64,000 nt of DNA from an uncultured Pseudoruegeria sp. (GTDB taxonomy: Bacteria > Pseudomonadota > Alphaproteobacteria > Rhodobacterales > Rhodobacteraceae): the NCBI GenBank assembly GCA_947498155.1, contig CANMJD010000005.1, positions 62,001 to 126,000 of the forward strand, given 5' to 3'. Each line of letters begins with the position of its first letter. The first letter of the stretch is position 1. The position numbers and the translations under genes are program-made. This document shows, in pieces, positions 43,802 through 52,380 of the stretch. The notes beneath the pieces are model-generated. The model was not told where the DNA came from. It did not search any database and saw only the letters and a program-made list of their open reading frames with translations.

Positions 43802-45127
43802 TCAATTGCCGTAAACCGTAGTGGGCAGCCAAGTGGCCAGTCCCGGGAAGACCATGACCAGCGTCAGGGCCAGGACCATCACCAGCACAAAGGGGGTGAT
43901 GGAGCCATAAATGTCGCGCAGGGTAATTTCAGGCGGGGCCATGGCGCGCATCAAAAACAGATTATAGCCGAAGGGTGGCGTCATATAGGCGATCTGGGTG
44001 GTGATCGTATAAAGGATACCATACCAGATTAGATCAAATCCCAAAGCACCAACCAAGGGCACATAAAGCGGGGCGACGATGACCAACATCGCGGTGTCGT
44101 CCAGAAACGTCCCCATCAGGATAAAGCTAAGTTGCATCAGGATCAGGATCATCCATGGGCTCAGGTTAAGGCGTTCAGTAAACAGGCTTTCGATGGCTTT
44201 TACCGCCCCCAGCCCGTCAAACACCGCACCAAAGGCCAGCGCTGCCAGAATGATCCACATGAACATGCAGGTAATGCCAAGGGTGTTGCGCACTGAGTTC
44301 TCAAAGACTTCGCGAGTCATCCGGCCCTTGATCACCGCCGCGAAAAAGGCCGCCAGCGCGCCAATGGCAGAGCTTTCGACAAGCGAGGTCCAGCCGTTCA
44401 CGAAGGGCACCATCATCACCGCAAAGATGATCAACGGCAGCAGGCCCGCGCGCAGCAAGCGCAGTTTTTCGGCCCGTGGCATGTCGCGTTCTTCGGGGGA
44501 CAGGATCGGGCCCAGATCTGGGTTCATCCGGCAGCGGATCACGATATATATGATGAACATCGCCGCCATCATCAGCCCGGGGACAATGCCAGCAAGCCAC
44601 AACTGGCCCACCGGTTGACGCGCGATCATCGCATAGAGAACCAGCACCACAGAGGGCGGCACCAAAATACCCAGACTCGAACCTGCCTGAATAACGCCGG
44701 TCACCATGCGTTTGTCGTAGCCGCGTTTCAGCAATTCGGGCAGGGCAATGGTTGCGCCAATGGCCATACCGGCCACCGACAGGCCGTTCATCGCCGAAAT
44801 CAGCACCATCAGCCCGATGGTGCCGATGGCCAGCCCGCCGCGCAGACCGCCCATCCAGACGTGGAACATTTTATATAGATCGTCGGCGATTTTGGATTCT
44901 GACAGCACATAGCCCATAAAGATGAACATCGGCAGGGTCAGCAGCGGATACCATTTCATCAGCTTCATGGCAGCGGCAAAGCCAAGGTCATATCCACCCC
45001 GATCCCCCCACAACAGCAGTGCTGCGATCACCGCGACAAATCCGATTGCCCCGAACACCCGCTGGCCGGTCAACAGCATCAGCATCATGGTCGAGAACAT
45101 GAGGGTGGCAATCATTTCATAGGGCAT
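43802..45127 (-). CDS. dctM: TRAP transporter large permease, DctM type
   Basis: 441 residues, about twelve transmembrane segments. Characteristic stretches are MFIFMGYVLSESKIADDLYKMF, AMNGLSVAGMAIGATIALPELLKRGYD and SLGILVPPSVVLVLYA. It is the transport subunit paired with the DctQ encoded upstream, with start and stop sharing one base (TAATG-type coupling). It follows the pattern of Tat-linked TakP-like systems. Complete. Confidence 0.95.
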   Translation of the reverse strand: MPYEMIATLMFSTMMLMLLTGQRVFGAIGFVAVIAALLLWGDRGGYDLGFAAAMKLMKWYPLLTLPMFIFMGYVLSESKIADDLYKMFHVWMGGLRGGLAIGTIGLMVLISAMNGLSVAGMAIGATIALPELLKRGYDKRMVTGVIQAGSSLGILVPPSVVLVLYAMIARQPVGQLWLAGIVPGLMMAAMFIIYIVIRCRMNPDLGPILSPEERDMPRAEKLRLLRAGLLPLIIFAVMMVPFVNGWTSLVESSAIGALAAFFAAVIKGRMTREVFENSVRNTLGITCMFMWIILAALAFGAVFDGLGAVKAIESLFTERLNLSPWMILILMQLSFILMGTFLDDTAMLVIVAPLYVPLVGALGFDLIWYGILYTITTQIAYMTPPFGYNLFLMRAMAPPEITLRDIYGSITPFVLVMVLALTLVMVFPGLATWLPTTVYGN

Positions 45128-45696
45128 CAGATGTCCTCACCCCGCAAGCGTAGAACATCTTTGAAGAACTCCGAGATACATTGCAGAAGCATAAGGAAAA
45201 AGCCGACGATCATGACGGCCTTGATCGGCCACATATAGGGGCGCCATGCCGAGGAAGATTGCTCCAGACGGCCGATTTCCTCTGAGCCTGTCAGAACCCC
45301 AAAGAGGTAGGAAATCGGTTCGGTCTTCCAATAGCCGAGCGAATAAGCGGTGGAGCTGATCGCGCCATAAAGCAGCACCAGCAGATAGAAGATCAGAAAG
45401 CAGACAGTGATCAGGTCGAACCAGGCTTTGCGCTTTAGCGACCAACCCCCATAGAGCAAATCCATCCGCACGTTTGACCCCAGCTGGATCGAATAAGGCC
45501 CGCCAAGGATGTAGTAGCCGACCATCACGAATTGGGCCATTTCAAGGGTCCAGAGTGAAGGCAGGAAAAACGTCTTGCTGACCGAGGACCAAAGCAGAAT
45601 GCCCATCAGCACAAAAATACCGTACATGGCGACTCGCCCGATGCGATAATTGACGGCATCAACGCCGCGGATATAACCCCGTAAAACAGCGGTCAT
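45127..45696 (-). CDS. dctQ: TRAP transporter small permease, DctQ type
   Basis: 189 residues with four hydrophobic helices and the DctQ-like WTLEMAQFVMVGYYILGGPYS / GSNVRMDLLYGG pattern. Its start overlaps the stop of the N-formylglutamate-amidohydrolase-like gene (ATGA) and its end touches dctM, so four proteins are made from one tightly coupled message. No unusual features. Confidence 0.92.
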   Translation of the reverse strand: MTAVLRGYIRGVDAVNYRIGRVAMYGIFVLMGILLWSSVSKTFFLPSLWTLEMAQFVMVGYYILGGPYSIQLGSNVRMDLLYGGWSLKRKAWFDLITVCFLIFYLLVLLYGAISSTAYSLGYWKTEPISYLFGVLTGSEEIGRLEQSSSAWRPYMWPIKAVMIVGFFLMLLQCISEFFKDVLRLRGEDI

Positions 45697-46454
45697 GATT
45701 TATCCTCGGCGATGGCAATCGCACCCGTTAGCCAGTCCGATAGCAGCGCGGCCATGTCGGTTTGCTGTTGGGGGGTGGCAATCAGATCGTTGCGAATTTC
45801 GATCATCACGTTCAAATGCCCGTGGGGCAGCGCATGAGCGCGCAAAGTATGGGTCACGCCATCTTCGGGGCCATAGGGCGCGTTGCGTTCCACCAGATTA
45901 TCGCAATAATCGCTGGCGGTTTGCAGCATAGTATCGGCCAAGCGGCTGTCGCTGTCGTGCAGGATACCGATCTCGACCGCGCGCGGCTGGCCTTTGTAGA
46001 TCGGCGTAAAGCTGTGGATGGTGACAATCACAGGGGCTGGTTTGGCCGCAATGGTCTTGGTCAGCGTATCGGCAAAAGGGGTGTAAATCGCTGCAACGCG
46101 GGCGTGACGCTCCGCGACAGAAAGGTCGCGGTTGCCCGGCACCTCGATCCGTTCGCTTTTGGCAGGCATGGCGTCGGGCGCTTCGGGCGGACGATTGCAG
46201 TCATAGACCAGCCGCGACACCCGCGAGGCCACCAAAGGCGCATTCAGTCGCGCGCTGATGCCCTCGGCCACGGCCATCGCACCGGGGTCCCATGCGGCAT
46301 GGCTGCGGCGGTCAGCCTCTGCAAGACCCAGCCCGTTGTAAACGGCCGGAATGTCATGACTCGCATGTTCGCAGACCAGCACGGCGGCCGCTGGACCTGT
46401 GGCATTGACGATCTGTACCGGACCGTCCGTTTGTGAGGATATATTTTTGCTCAT
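45693..46454 (-). CDS. N-formylglutamate amidohydrolase family protein
   Basis: 253 residues of the HutG/N-formylglutamate amidohydrolase family. Zinc/substrate motifs are seen: VCEHASHDIP (about 28-37), DPGAMAVAEGISARL, LVYDCNRPP and VTIHSFTPIYKG. Family members cleave an amide bond next to glutamate. There are no histidine utilisation genes here, so hydrolysis of a gamma-glutamyl (or N-acyl glutamate) intermediate made by the ligase in this operon is an attractive role (inference). First gene of the operon, divergent from the RpiR regulator across 113 bases. Confidence 0.88.
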   Translation of the reverse strand: MSKNISSQTDGPVQIVNATGPAAAVLVCEHASHDIPAVYNGLGLAEADRRSHAAWDPGAMAVAEGISARLNAPLVASRVSRLVYDCNRPPEAPDAMPAKSERIEVPGNRDLSVAERHARVAAIYTPFADTLTKTIAAKPAPVIVTIHSFTPIYKGQPRAVEIGILHDSDSRLADTMLQTASDYCDNLVERNAPYGPEDGVTHTLRAHALPHGHLNVMIEIRNDLIATPQQQTDMAALLSDWLTGAIAIAEDKS

Positions 46455-46515
46455 GCGGGCTCCTTGCGCATAAACTGCTTGCTATTTGGCGAGTCTGTCA
46501 ACAGAATTGTGAAAT

Positions 46516-46545
46516 ATTTATCAGAAACATTTCTTTCTGGTAAAT
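46516..46545. promoter_or_regulatory. Strong inverted repeat, probable RpiR operator
   Basis: ATTTATCAGAAA (46516-46527) and TTTCTGGTAAAT (46534-46545) are inverted copies matching at 11 of 12 positions with a 6-bp spacer. It lies in the only divergent promoter of the gamma-glutamyl operon and its regulator, 22 bases before the rpiR start. Confidence 0.6.
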
Positions 46546-46567
46546 TTTTATACAAAGCGGAGGTTGC

Positions 46568-47440
46568 ATGTCCGGATCAGGGCAAACCATATCGGATCGC
46601 ATTCAGGAAAAACTGGATGATTTGACTCGCGCAGAGCGGCAGCTGGCCCTTTCCATTCTGGAGAATTATCCGGCCTCGGGGCTGGGGCCGCTATCCAAAC
46701 TGGCCGCCGATGCCGAAGTGTCGGTGCCCACGGTGGCGCGGATGGTGCAGAAGCTGGGGTTTAAGGGTTATCCGGATTTTCAGGCAGAACTGCGCGAAGA
46801 ACTGCACGCCAAAGTGCGCGGCCCGATTGCCAAACATGATACATGGGCCGAGGCCGCGCCGTCGGGTCATATCCTGAACCGTTTTACCGAAGCGGTGATT
46901 GAAAACACCCGTCTGACGCTGGGCCAGATCGATCCGGTGGCATTTGATAAAGCCTGTGCCTTGGTCGCGGATCAATCGCGCCATCTTTATGTCGTTGGCG
47001 GGCGGATCACCCATACGGTGGCGGAATATCTGTTCCTGCATATGCAGGTGATCCGGCCCAATCTGACCCATGTGGAGTCCACCTCGAATACCTGGCCGCA
47101 TTATCTGCTGAACGCGCAGGAAGGTGATGTTTTCGTGATCTTTGATATGCGACGCTATGAAAACAACACGCTGAAGCTGGCGGAGCTGGCCCACGCGCGG
47201 GGGGCAAAGATTATCCTCTTTACCGATCAGTGGCGATCCCCGGTGCATCAGCTGGCGGATTACAGTTTCAGTTGCCGGATTGTTGTGCCCTCGGCGTGGG
47301 ATTCTATGGCTACAACGATGCTCTTGGTGGAAACGATGATTTCAGCGGTGCAGGATTTGAACTGGGATCAGACCAAACACCGGATGCAAGAGCTGGAAGA
47401 CCTGTTTGACCAGACCAAGCTGTTTCGGAAATTCACCTAA
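46568..47440 (+). CDS. RpiR/MurR family transcriptional regulator
   Basis: 290 residues. The N-terminal HTH_6 domain has the RpiR pattern (LTRAERQLALSILENYPA, then AADAEVSVPTVARMVQKLGFKGY). The C-terminal SIS domain starts near residue 130 (RHLYVVGGRITHTVAEYLF). SIS domains of this family usually bind phosphosugars, but divergence from a TRAP/gamma-glutamyl operon points to another effector. GGAGG precedes the ATG. It is convergent with dmdD, with a hairpin between. Confidence 0.93.
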   Translation: MSGSGQTISDRIQEKLDDLTRAERQLALSILENYPASGLGPLSKLAADAEVSVPTVARMVQKLGFKGYPDFQAELREELHAKVRGPIAKHDTWAEAAPSGHILNRFTEAVIENTRLTLGQIDPVAFDKACALVADQSRHLYVVGGRITHTVAEYLFLHMQVIRPNLTHVESTSNTWPHYLLNAQEGDVFVIFDMRRYENNTLKLAELAHARGAKIILFTDQWRSPVHQLADYSFSCRIVVPSAWDSMATTMLLVETMISAVQDLNWDQTKHRMQELEDLFDQTKLFRKFT

Positions 47441-47445
47441 GAAGA

Positions 47446-47466
47446 GCCGCCCTTTTTGCGGGCGGC
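47446..47466. terminator. Hairpin between convergent rpiR and dmdD genes
   Basis: GCCGCCC and GGGCGGC (47446-47452 with 47460-47466) pair around a TTTTTGC loop. It lies 5 bases past the rpiR stop and 10 bases past the dmdD stop and can serve both strands, though neither side has a long T-run. Confidence 0.55.
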
Positions 47467-47476
47467 CCTTAATATC

Positions 47477-48283
47477 CTAGCTGTTGGGGCGTACCCGAGC
47501 CGCGGTCTTTTTGGCAAAAGCATCCAGCCGTTCGCGCGCGCCTTTTTGGGTGTTGACCACACCGGCCACCACGGCCTCGGCATAGGCCGCATCCATGGCT
47601 GACATATTTTGCAAATGGCTGATCGCCGAACAGATGGCAAAATTTGTCAGCGGCAGGTTGGCGGCGGCCTGACGGGCCAGTTCCATGGCTTTATCCAAGG
47701 ACGATCCGCTTTCCAGATATTGCATCATGCCGATGTCCAGCGCCTCTTGGCCCTGATAAACCCGCCCCGTCAGCATCATATCGATCATACGCGCCTTGCC
47801 CACCAGATCAGCCACCCGAATGGTCGCTCCGCCGCCGGTAAACAACCCGCGCTGGCCTTCGGGCAGGGCAAAATAGGTGGTGGAATCCGCAACGCGGATA
47901 TGGGCCGCACTTGCCAGTTCCAGCCCGCCGCCGACAACAGCCCCCTTCAGTGCGGCAATCACCGGCACACCGCCATATTCCATTTTGTTAAAAGCTTCAT
48001 GCCAGCGTAGGCAGATGTGCATGAATTCTTCGGGGGCGCGGTCGTTGTCGTGATGTTCCACCAGATCCAGGCCGGCGCAGAAATGATCGCCCGCGGCGGC
48101 CAGAACAATGGCACGCGCACCAAGACGTGGCGCCTTGGAAAACAGCTCGATCAGTTCCTCGATGGTGGCCTCGTTCAACGCATTGCGCTTTTGAGGCCGG
48201 TTCAGGGTCACGACCCAGATACCATCTTCATCTTGTGTCAGGTCGATGTTTTGAAAGTCAGGGAGTTGGCCTGCAAGTGTCAT
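47477..48283 (-). CDS. dmdD: Methylthioacryloyl-CoA hydratase
   Basis: 268 residues of the crotonase family. Catalytic Glu122 ([11 protein letters not shown]) and Glu142 ([15 protein letters not shown]) correspond, with an offset of one, to the Glu pair known for DmdD of Ruegeria pomeroyi. [11 protein letters not shown] and [17 protein letters not shown] are also DmdD-like. It hydrates methylthioacryloyl-CoA and leads to acetaldehyde, methanethiol, CO2 and CoA, the last step of DMSP demethylation. Adjacent dmdA and dmdB confirm the setting. A general enoyl-CoA hydratase role is the alternative. Confidence 0.9.
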   Translation of the reverse strand: MTLAGQLPDFQNIDLTQDEDGIWVVTLNRPQKRNALNEATIEELIELFSKAPRLGARAIVLAAAGDHFCAGLDLVEHHDNDRAPEEFMHICLRWHEAFNKMEYGGVPVIAALKGAVVGGGLELASAAHIRVADSTTYFALPEGQRGLFTGGGATIRVADLVGKARMIDMMLTGRVYQGQEALDIGMMQYLESGSSLDKAMELARQAAANLPLTNFAICSAISHLQNMSAMDAAYAEAVVAGVVNTQKGARERLDAFAKKTAARVRPNS

Positions 48284-48337
48284 GCGGAATATGTCCTGTG
48301 GGTGTCTTTAAGTTCCGGTTAAATCAGAGCGTTCCGG

Positions 48338-49441
48338 CTAAATCCAGAAGCCGAATTGCACCTCTGCTTCGCGAATACCATCCGGCGCGTGCACCTGAAG
48401 CAATGTGCCGGCCTCCCAATGGGGGGCATCCACCATGGCGATGGCGACATTGGTTTCGTAATCAGGTGACCAAGCGGCGGATGTGACTTCTCCGACCCAT
48501 TGGTCCCCCCGCGATAGGGCCCATGTCGTGGCCACCGGCGGAACAGGGGCACCGGCAATCGATACCGCCCGGATCTGGCGGGTCGGGCCGGTCAGCCTCT
48601 CGAGCATGATGGCGTTTTTGCCGATGTAGTCGACGTCATCCGGTGCGTTGCAGAATTTGCCCAAGCCACATTCAAACGGCGAGTTTTGCATTGTCATGTC
48701 GTTGCCATAGCTCAGCAAGCCGCCCTCGATCCGTTCGATCAGGTTCGGACACCCAGCCCGCACATCCAGATTTGCGCCCGCATTAAACAGGGCTTCCCAT
48801 AGGGCCATGCCGTTCTGGTGGCCTTCGACATAGATTTCATAACCGCCCTGTTTAGAATATCCGGAACGGGCGACAATGAAGTCCGTGCCATTGAAGGGCA
48901 GCCGTTTGTGGCGGAAAAAGCGGATGTCATGCACCATCGGCCCAAAGATACGCTCCATCAGGATGTCGGCCTTGGGGCCCTGCACCGCCAAGGGGGAGAC
49001 ATCGGGTTCAAACACATCGACATTCAGCCCTGTCCCCAGCGCCAGCCCTTTGATCCAGAAGAGCAAATCACTGTCGGCAATCGATACCCACCAGCGCGTT
49101 TCGCTGTGTTTGATTGCGACCGGGTCGTTCAACATTTTGCCATTCTGATCCACAATCGGCACATAGAAACACTGATCCGGCTGCATTTTGCGCAGATCGC
49201 GCGGGGTGATCATTTGCATCAGACGGGCGGCATCGGGGCCGACAAGCTCAACCTGACGCTCTACCGCAACATCCCAGACCTGAACTTGGGTTTTCAGATG
49301 GTGATAATCCGACACCGGATCTTCAAACACCGTCGGCAGCAGCATCCGGTTATACACGGTATAGGCTTTAACGCCTGCGGCTTCGACGCCCGTGGTAAAC
49401 GGGGTTACACGCAGGCGGCGGGAGTGAGAGAGTAATGCCAT
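48338..49441 (-). CDS. dmdA: Dimethylsulfoniopropionate demethylase
   Basis: 367 residues of the GcvT (glycine cleavage T) fold. The N-terminal GVEAAGVKAYTVYNRMLLP, then VQVWDVAVERQVE, NDPVAIK, SPLAVQGPKADILMERIFG and IERIEGGLLSYGNDMT follow the DmdA pattern rather than that of GcvT. The enzyme transfers a methyl group from DMSP to tetrahydrofolate, giving methylmercaptopropionate. Its start codon shares one base with the dmdB stop (TAATG), so the two are coupled. The unit lacks dmdC, the MMPA-CoA dehydrogenase, which must be elsewhere. Confidence 0.93.
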   Translation of the reverse strand: MALLSHSRRLRVTPFTTGVEAAGVKAYTVYNRMLLPTVFEDPVSDYHHLKTQVQVWDVAVERQVELVGPDAARLMQMITPRDLRKMQPDQCFYVPIVDQNGKMLNDPVAIKHSETRWWVSIADSDLLFWIKGLALGTGLNVDVFEPDVSPLAVQGPKADILMERIFGPMVHDIRFFRHKRLPFNGTDFIVARSGYSKQGGYEIYVEGHQNGMALWEALFNAGANLDVRAGCPNLIERIEGGLLSYGNDMTMQNSPFECGLGKFCNAPDDVDYIGKNAIMLERLTGPTRQIRAVSIAGAPVPPVATTWALSRGDQWVGEVTSAAWSPDYETNVAIAMVDAPHWEAGTLLQVHAPDGIREAEVQFGFWI

Positions 49442-51066
49442 TAGACGCGCCCTTCTTGGATGGATTTGCGGAGCAGGAATTTCTGAATCTTGCCCGTCGA
49501 TGTTTTCGGGAGATCAGCAAAGATAATTGATTTCGGCGCTTTGAAACCGGCCAGATGATTGCGGCAAAAAGCGATAATTTCCGCATCAGAGGCGGTTTCG
49601 CCTTCGCGGCGTTCGATAAAGGCGCAAGGGACCTCTCCCCATTTCGGATCGGGCCTTGCCACCACCGCTGCGGCCTGAACCGCCGGATGACGATAAAGCA
49701 CCGCTTCGACCTCGACCGACGAAATGTTTTCGCCGCCGGAAATGATCACATCCTTCAGCCGGTCACGAATTTGCATGTACCCATCGGGGTGGACAACGGC
49801 GCCGTCGCCGGACCAGAACCAGCCTTCGGCAAAGGCGTCGGCGGTGGCCTGCGGGTCTTTGTAATAGCCCTTCATCACGGTATTGCCGCGAATGGCGATC
49901 TCGCCTTGGGTATCGCCGTCCTGCGCAACAGGCGCACCGGTTTCGCGGTCGATCACGCTGACGGATTCAACCATCGGCAAGGCAATGCCCTGCTGGGCTT
50001 GCAGGCGGGCCTGTTCAGAGGCATTCAGTTCGGCCCAGCTGTCTTGCCAGAGGCATTTGGAAATATGGCCGTAGGTTTCGGTCAGCCCGTAAACCTGCAT
50101 GACCTCAAGCCCCATGGCTTTGGTTTGTTCCAGAACCGATGGCGGGGGCGGGGCACCGGCTGTCATGACTTTGATCGGCGGATCAAAGGCGGCTTGCCCG
50201 AGGCGCTGCGCTTCGGTCAGCATTTGCAACACAATGGGGGCCGCACCGAAATGGGTGACGCCGTGAGTTTGGATGGCATCCAGAATTTTATCGGCCGCAG
50301 GGGTGCGGGTGAAGACCATCGTACCGCCGAGCATCGCGATCACCCACGGATGGCCCCAGCCGTTGCAATGGAACATGGGCACGACCGAAAGATAGATCGG
50401 GTAATGCGGTGTCTGCCACGCAGCGACAGTGCCCAAGGCCATCAGATAGGCGCCGCGATGGTGATAAACGACTCCCTTGGGTCGTCCGGAGGTGCCGGAG
50501 GTATAGTTCAGCGTAATCGCGTCCCATTCATCAGACGGCAACCCCAATGCGTCTGCATCAGGCGTGCCTTTCAGCAGATCATCATAGGTCAGACCGTCCA
50601 GCGTGTTGGCTGTTTCGATGTTAGGGTCCGCGATTTCAATCGTGGGCAGCCGCTGCCCCAGCTTTTCAAGGGCCGCGTTCAGCAGGGGGATCAATTCCTG
50701 ATCCACGATCACCAGTTTGGTGTCGGCGTGATCCAGAATATAGGCGATGGTCTCGGCCTCAAGCCGCGTGTTCAAAGTGTTCAACACTCCGCCAGTCAGC
50801 GCCACGGCAAAATGCAATTCAAAGAGCTCGGGGATATTCGGACAAAGCACCGTGACAGTATCGCCGCGCGTAATGCCCTGCGCAGCCAGACCCGCCGCAA
50901 CCCGGCGCACCCGATTGGCCGTGTCCGACCAACTGCGTTGCTGGTCGCCATAAATGACTGCCGTGCGATCCCCGTGGAGCGCCTCGGCGCGATGCAAAAA
51001 AGAGATCGGCGACAGCGGGACAAAATTGGCCTCTGCCTTTTCGAACTGATCAAAGTTCTTCTGCAT
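49441..51066 (-). CDS. dmdB: Methylmercaptopropionate-CoA ligase (acyl-CoA synthetase)
   Basis: 541 residues from the ATG at 51066 (GGGAGGAG upstream). It is an ANL-family acyl-CoA ligase with the AMP-binding P-loop TSGTSGRPKG (about 180-190), YGLTETYG, the hinge SGDGAVVHPDGYMQIRDRLKD and the catalytic Lys in KTSTGKIQKFLLR. Many ligases share these motifs; coupling with dmdA and dmdD supports 3-methylmercaptopropionate as substrate. First gene of the operon, divergent from a LysR regulator. Confidence 0.88.
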   Translation of the reverse strand: MQKNFDQFEKAEANFVPLSPISFLHRAEALHGDRTAVIYGDQQRSWSDTANRVRRVAAGLAAQGITRGDTVTVLCPNIPELFELHFAVALTGGVLNTLNTRLEAETIAYILDHADTKLVIVDQELIPLLNAALEKLGQRLPTIEIADPNIETANTLDGLTYDDLLKGTPDADALGLPSDEWDAITLNYTSGTSGRPKGVVYHHRGAYLMALGTVAAWQTPHYPIYLSVVPMFHCNGWGHPWVIAMLGGTMVFTRTPAADKILDAIQTHGVTHFGAAPIVLQMLTEAQRLGQAAFDPPIKVMTAGAPPPPSVLEQTKAMGLEVMQVYGLTETYGHISKCLWQDSWAELNASEQARLQAQQGIALPMVESVSVIDRETGAPVAQDGDTQGEIAIRGNTVMKGYYKDPQATADAFAEGWFWSGDGAVVHPDGYMQIRDRLKDVIISGGENISSVEVEAVLYRHPAVQAAAVVARPDPKWGEVPCAFIERREGETASDAEIIAFCRNHLAGFKAPKSIIFADLPKTSTGKIQKFLLRKSIQEGRV

Positions 51067-51314
51067 GATCGCTCCTCCCAAATTGACCGATGTCCGGTTG
51101 TTTCCGCTTTTTTTCGAAGTGCCGCTCAGTCAGGGCCATGCCAAAGGCAGGCTTTGTCGCGGGGGCGCGTCCGATTGCGAAGTGCCGTCTTTTATGTGTC
51201 CGTCCTGTTGTCTTGCTTTATTGTGCTAAAAAATAAGGCAGATTGAGAACTCATAGACTAATCATTGAATATTCGGTAAGAGGGAAAAAATCATAAAAGG
51301 CATTGAAAAAATCA

Positions 51315-52241
51315 ATGGCAGAGTCATTACCCACCCTAAAGGGCCTGCGCGCCTTTGAAGAGTCGTTCCTGCGGGGCAGCTATACGGCAGCGGCCAAATC
51401 TCTGAACGTTCAACAGCCTGCAATTAGTTATCAAATCAAGCGATTAGAAGATGATTTAGGGGTCGAACTCTTTAAAAAACAAGGCGGGCGACTGGTGCCC
51501 ACCCCAGAGGCTAATGATCTGTTTGCGACATTATCGCAGTCGTTTGACGCCATTCGTCATGTATCAAACAAATTGCGCCGCAGCGCAGCAACACCCAGCC
51601 TCACAATCGCGACATATCCCGGAATTGGCACCTATTGGTTGTCATCGCGTTTGCCGTTGCTGGCCCAAGCCCTGTCGGTGAGCACAAAAGTCGTGACCTT
51701 GGTGAATGATTCGGAACTGCTGCGGGAAAATGCCGATTGTTGGATTTTGTTTGGAAACGGTCACTGGCGCGGGTTTGAGGCCGAGTTTCTGTTAAAGGAA
51801 GAAGTCAGCCCCGTGGTGGCCCCGTCTTTGATGCAGCAGATTTCAGAATCGCCCGAAGGATGGCAGCGCCGCGATATTGCAATTATCCAGCAAGAGGATT
51901 CCGAAAACCGTTGGATCACCTGGAAAGACTGGCTGGCGCAGACCGGCAATGCCGCCGAGCTGCCAAACGGGCGGATGGAGGTGAACGACCACGGCTATGC
52001 GTTGCATCTTGCGATGGCCGGGGCGGGGATTACGCTGGCATGGTTGGATGTGGTTGAAGAATTGCTGACCAGTGGCAGCCTGATGCGCCTGTCAGAGGCG
52101 GTGGCCACGACTGAATCCGGCTATTGGCTTTTGGGGCGTCCGGGATTTTTTGAAACCGAACGCGGCAAGACCATTCTGGATGTGTTCCGCCTGCAAAACA
52201 GTACAGAGGTCGGATTGGCGCCCCCGGTCACAATCGCCTGA
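51315..52241 (+). CDS. LysR family regulator (GcvA-like), divergent from the dmd operon
   Basis: 308 residues from the ATG at 51315; a TTG four codons earlier is possible and neither has a good ribosome site. The HTH reads LKGLRAFEESFLRGSYTAAAKSLNVQQPAISYQIKRLE, typical of the GcvA/AmpR-like LysR group, followed by an effector domain from about residue 95. GAATATTC, an 8-bp palindrome, sits at 51267-51274 in the shared promoter region. It may regulate dmdBAD, or it may be left over from the neighbouring decayed sugar-acid locus; position favours the former. Confidence 0.88.
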   Translation: MAESLPTLKGLRAFEESFLRGSYTAAAKSLNVQQPAISYQIKRLEDDLGVELFKKQGGRLVPTPEANDLFATLSQSFDAIRHVSNKLRRSAATPSLTIATYPGIGTYWLSSRLPLLAQALSVSTKVVTLVNDSELLRENADCWILFGNGHWRGFEAEFLLKEEVSPVVAPSLMQQISESPEGWQRRDIAIIQQEDSENRWITWKDWLAQTGNAAELPNGRMEVNDHGYALHLAMAGAGITLAWLDVVEELLTSGSLMRLSEAVATTESGYWLLGRPGFFETERGKTILDVFRLQNSTEVGLAPPVTIA

Positions 52242-52380
52242 GTGCTACTTCCAGAAGCCGGATTGCCACGCGCGACAGCTGATGATCCTTCTTATAGATG
52301 GTGTAATAGGGGGCGACGCGGATGGTATCGGCTGCATCCAGAATGCGCAGGGCGGTGTTCTTGGGCGAACCGCGCAATCC
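52228..52380 (-). pseudogene. C-terminal remnant of a LysR-type regulator
   Basis: On the - strand 50 codons read GLRGSPKNTALRILDAADTI and on to RVAPYYTIYKKDH, ending RLLEVALRRL and a stop at 52228. This looks like the C-terminus of a LysR regulator, without start or HTH. It abuts a dehydratase fragment at about 52380 and overlaps the end of the intact LysR gene by 14 bases. Confidence 0.6.

Noticed and set aside
49555-51246. Long + strand open frame (563 codons) opposite dmdB
   Set aside because: Antisense to a complete acyl-CoA ligase with all motifs; composition is that of a shadow frame.
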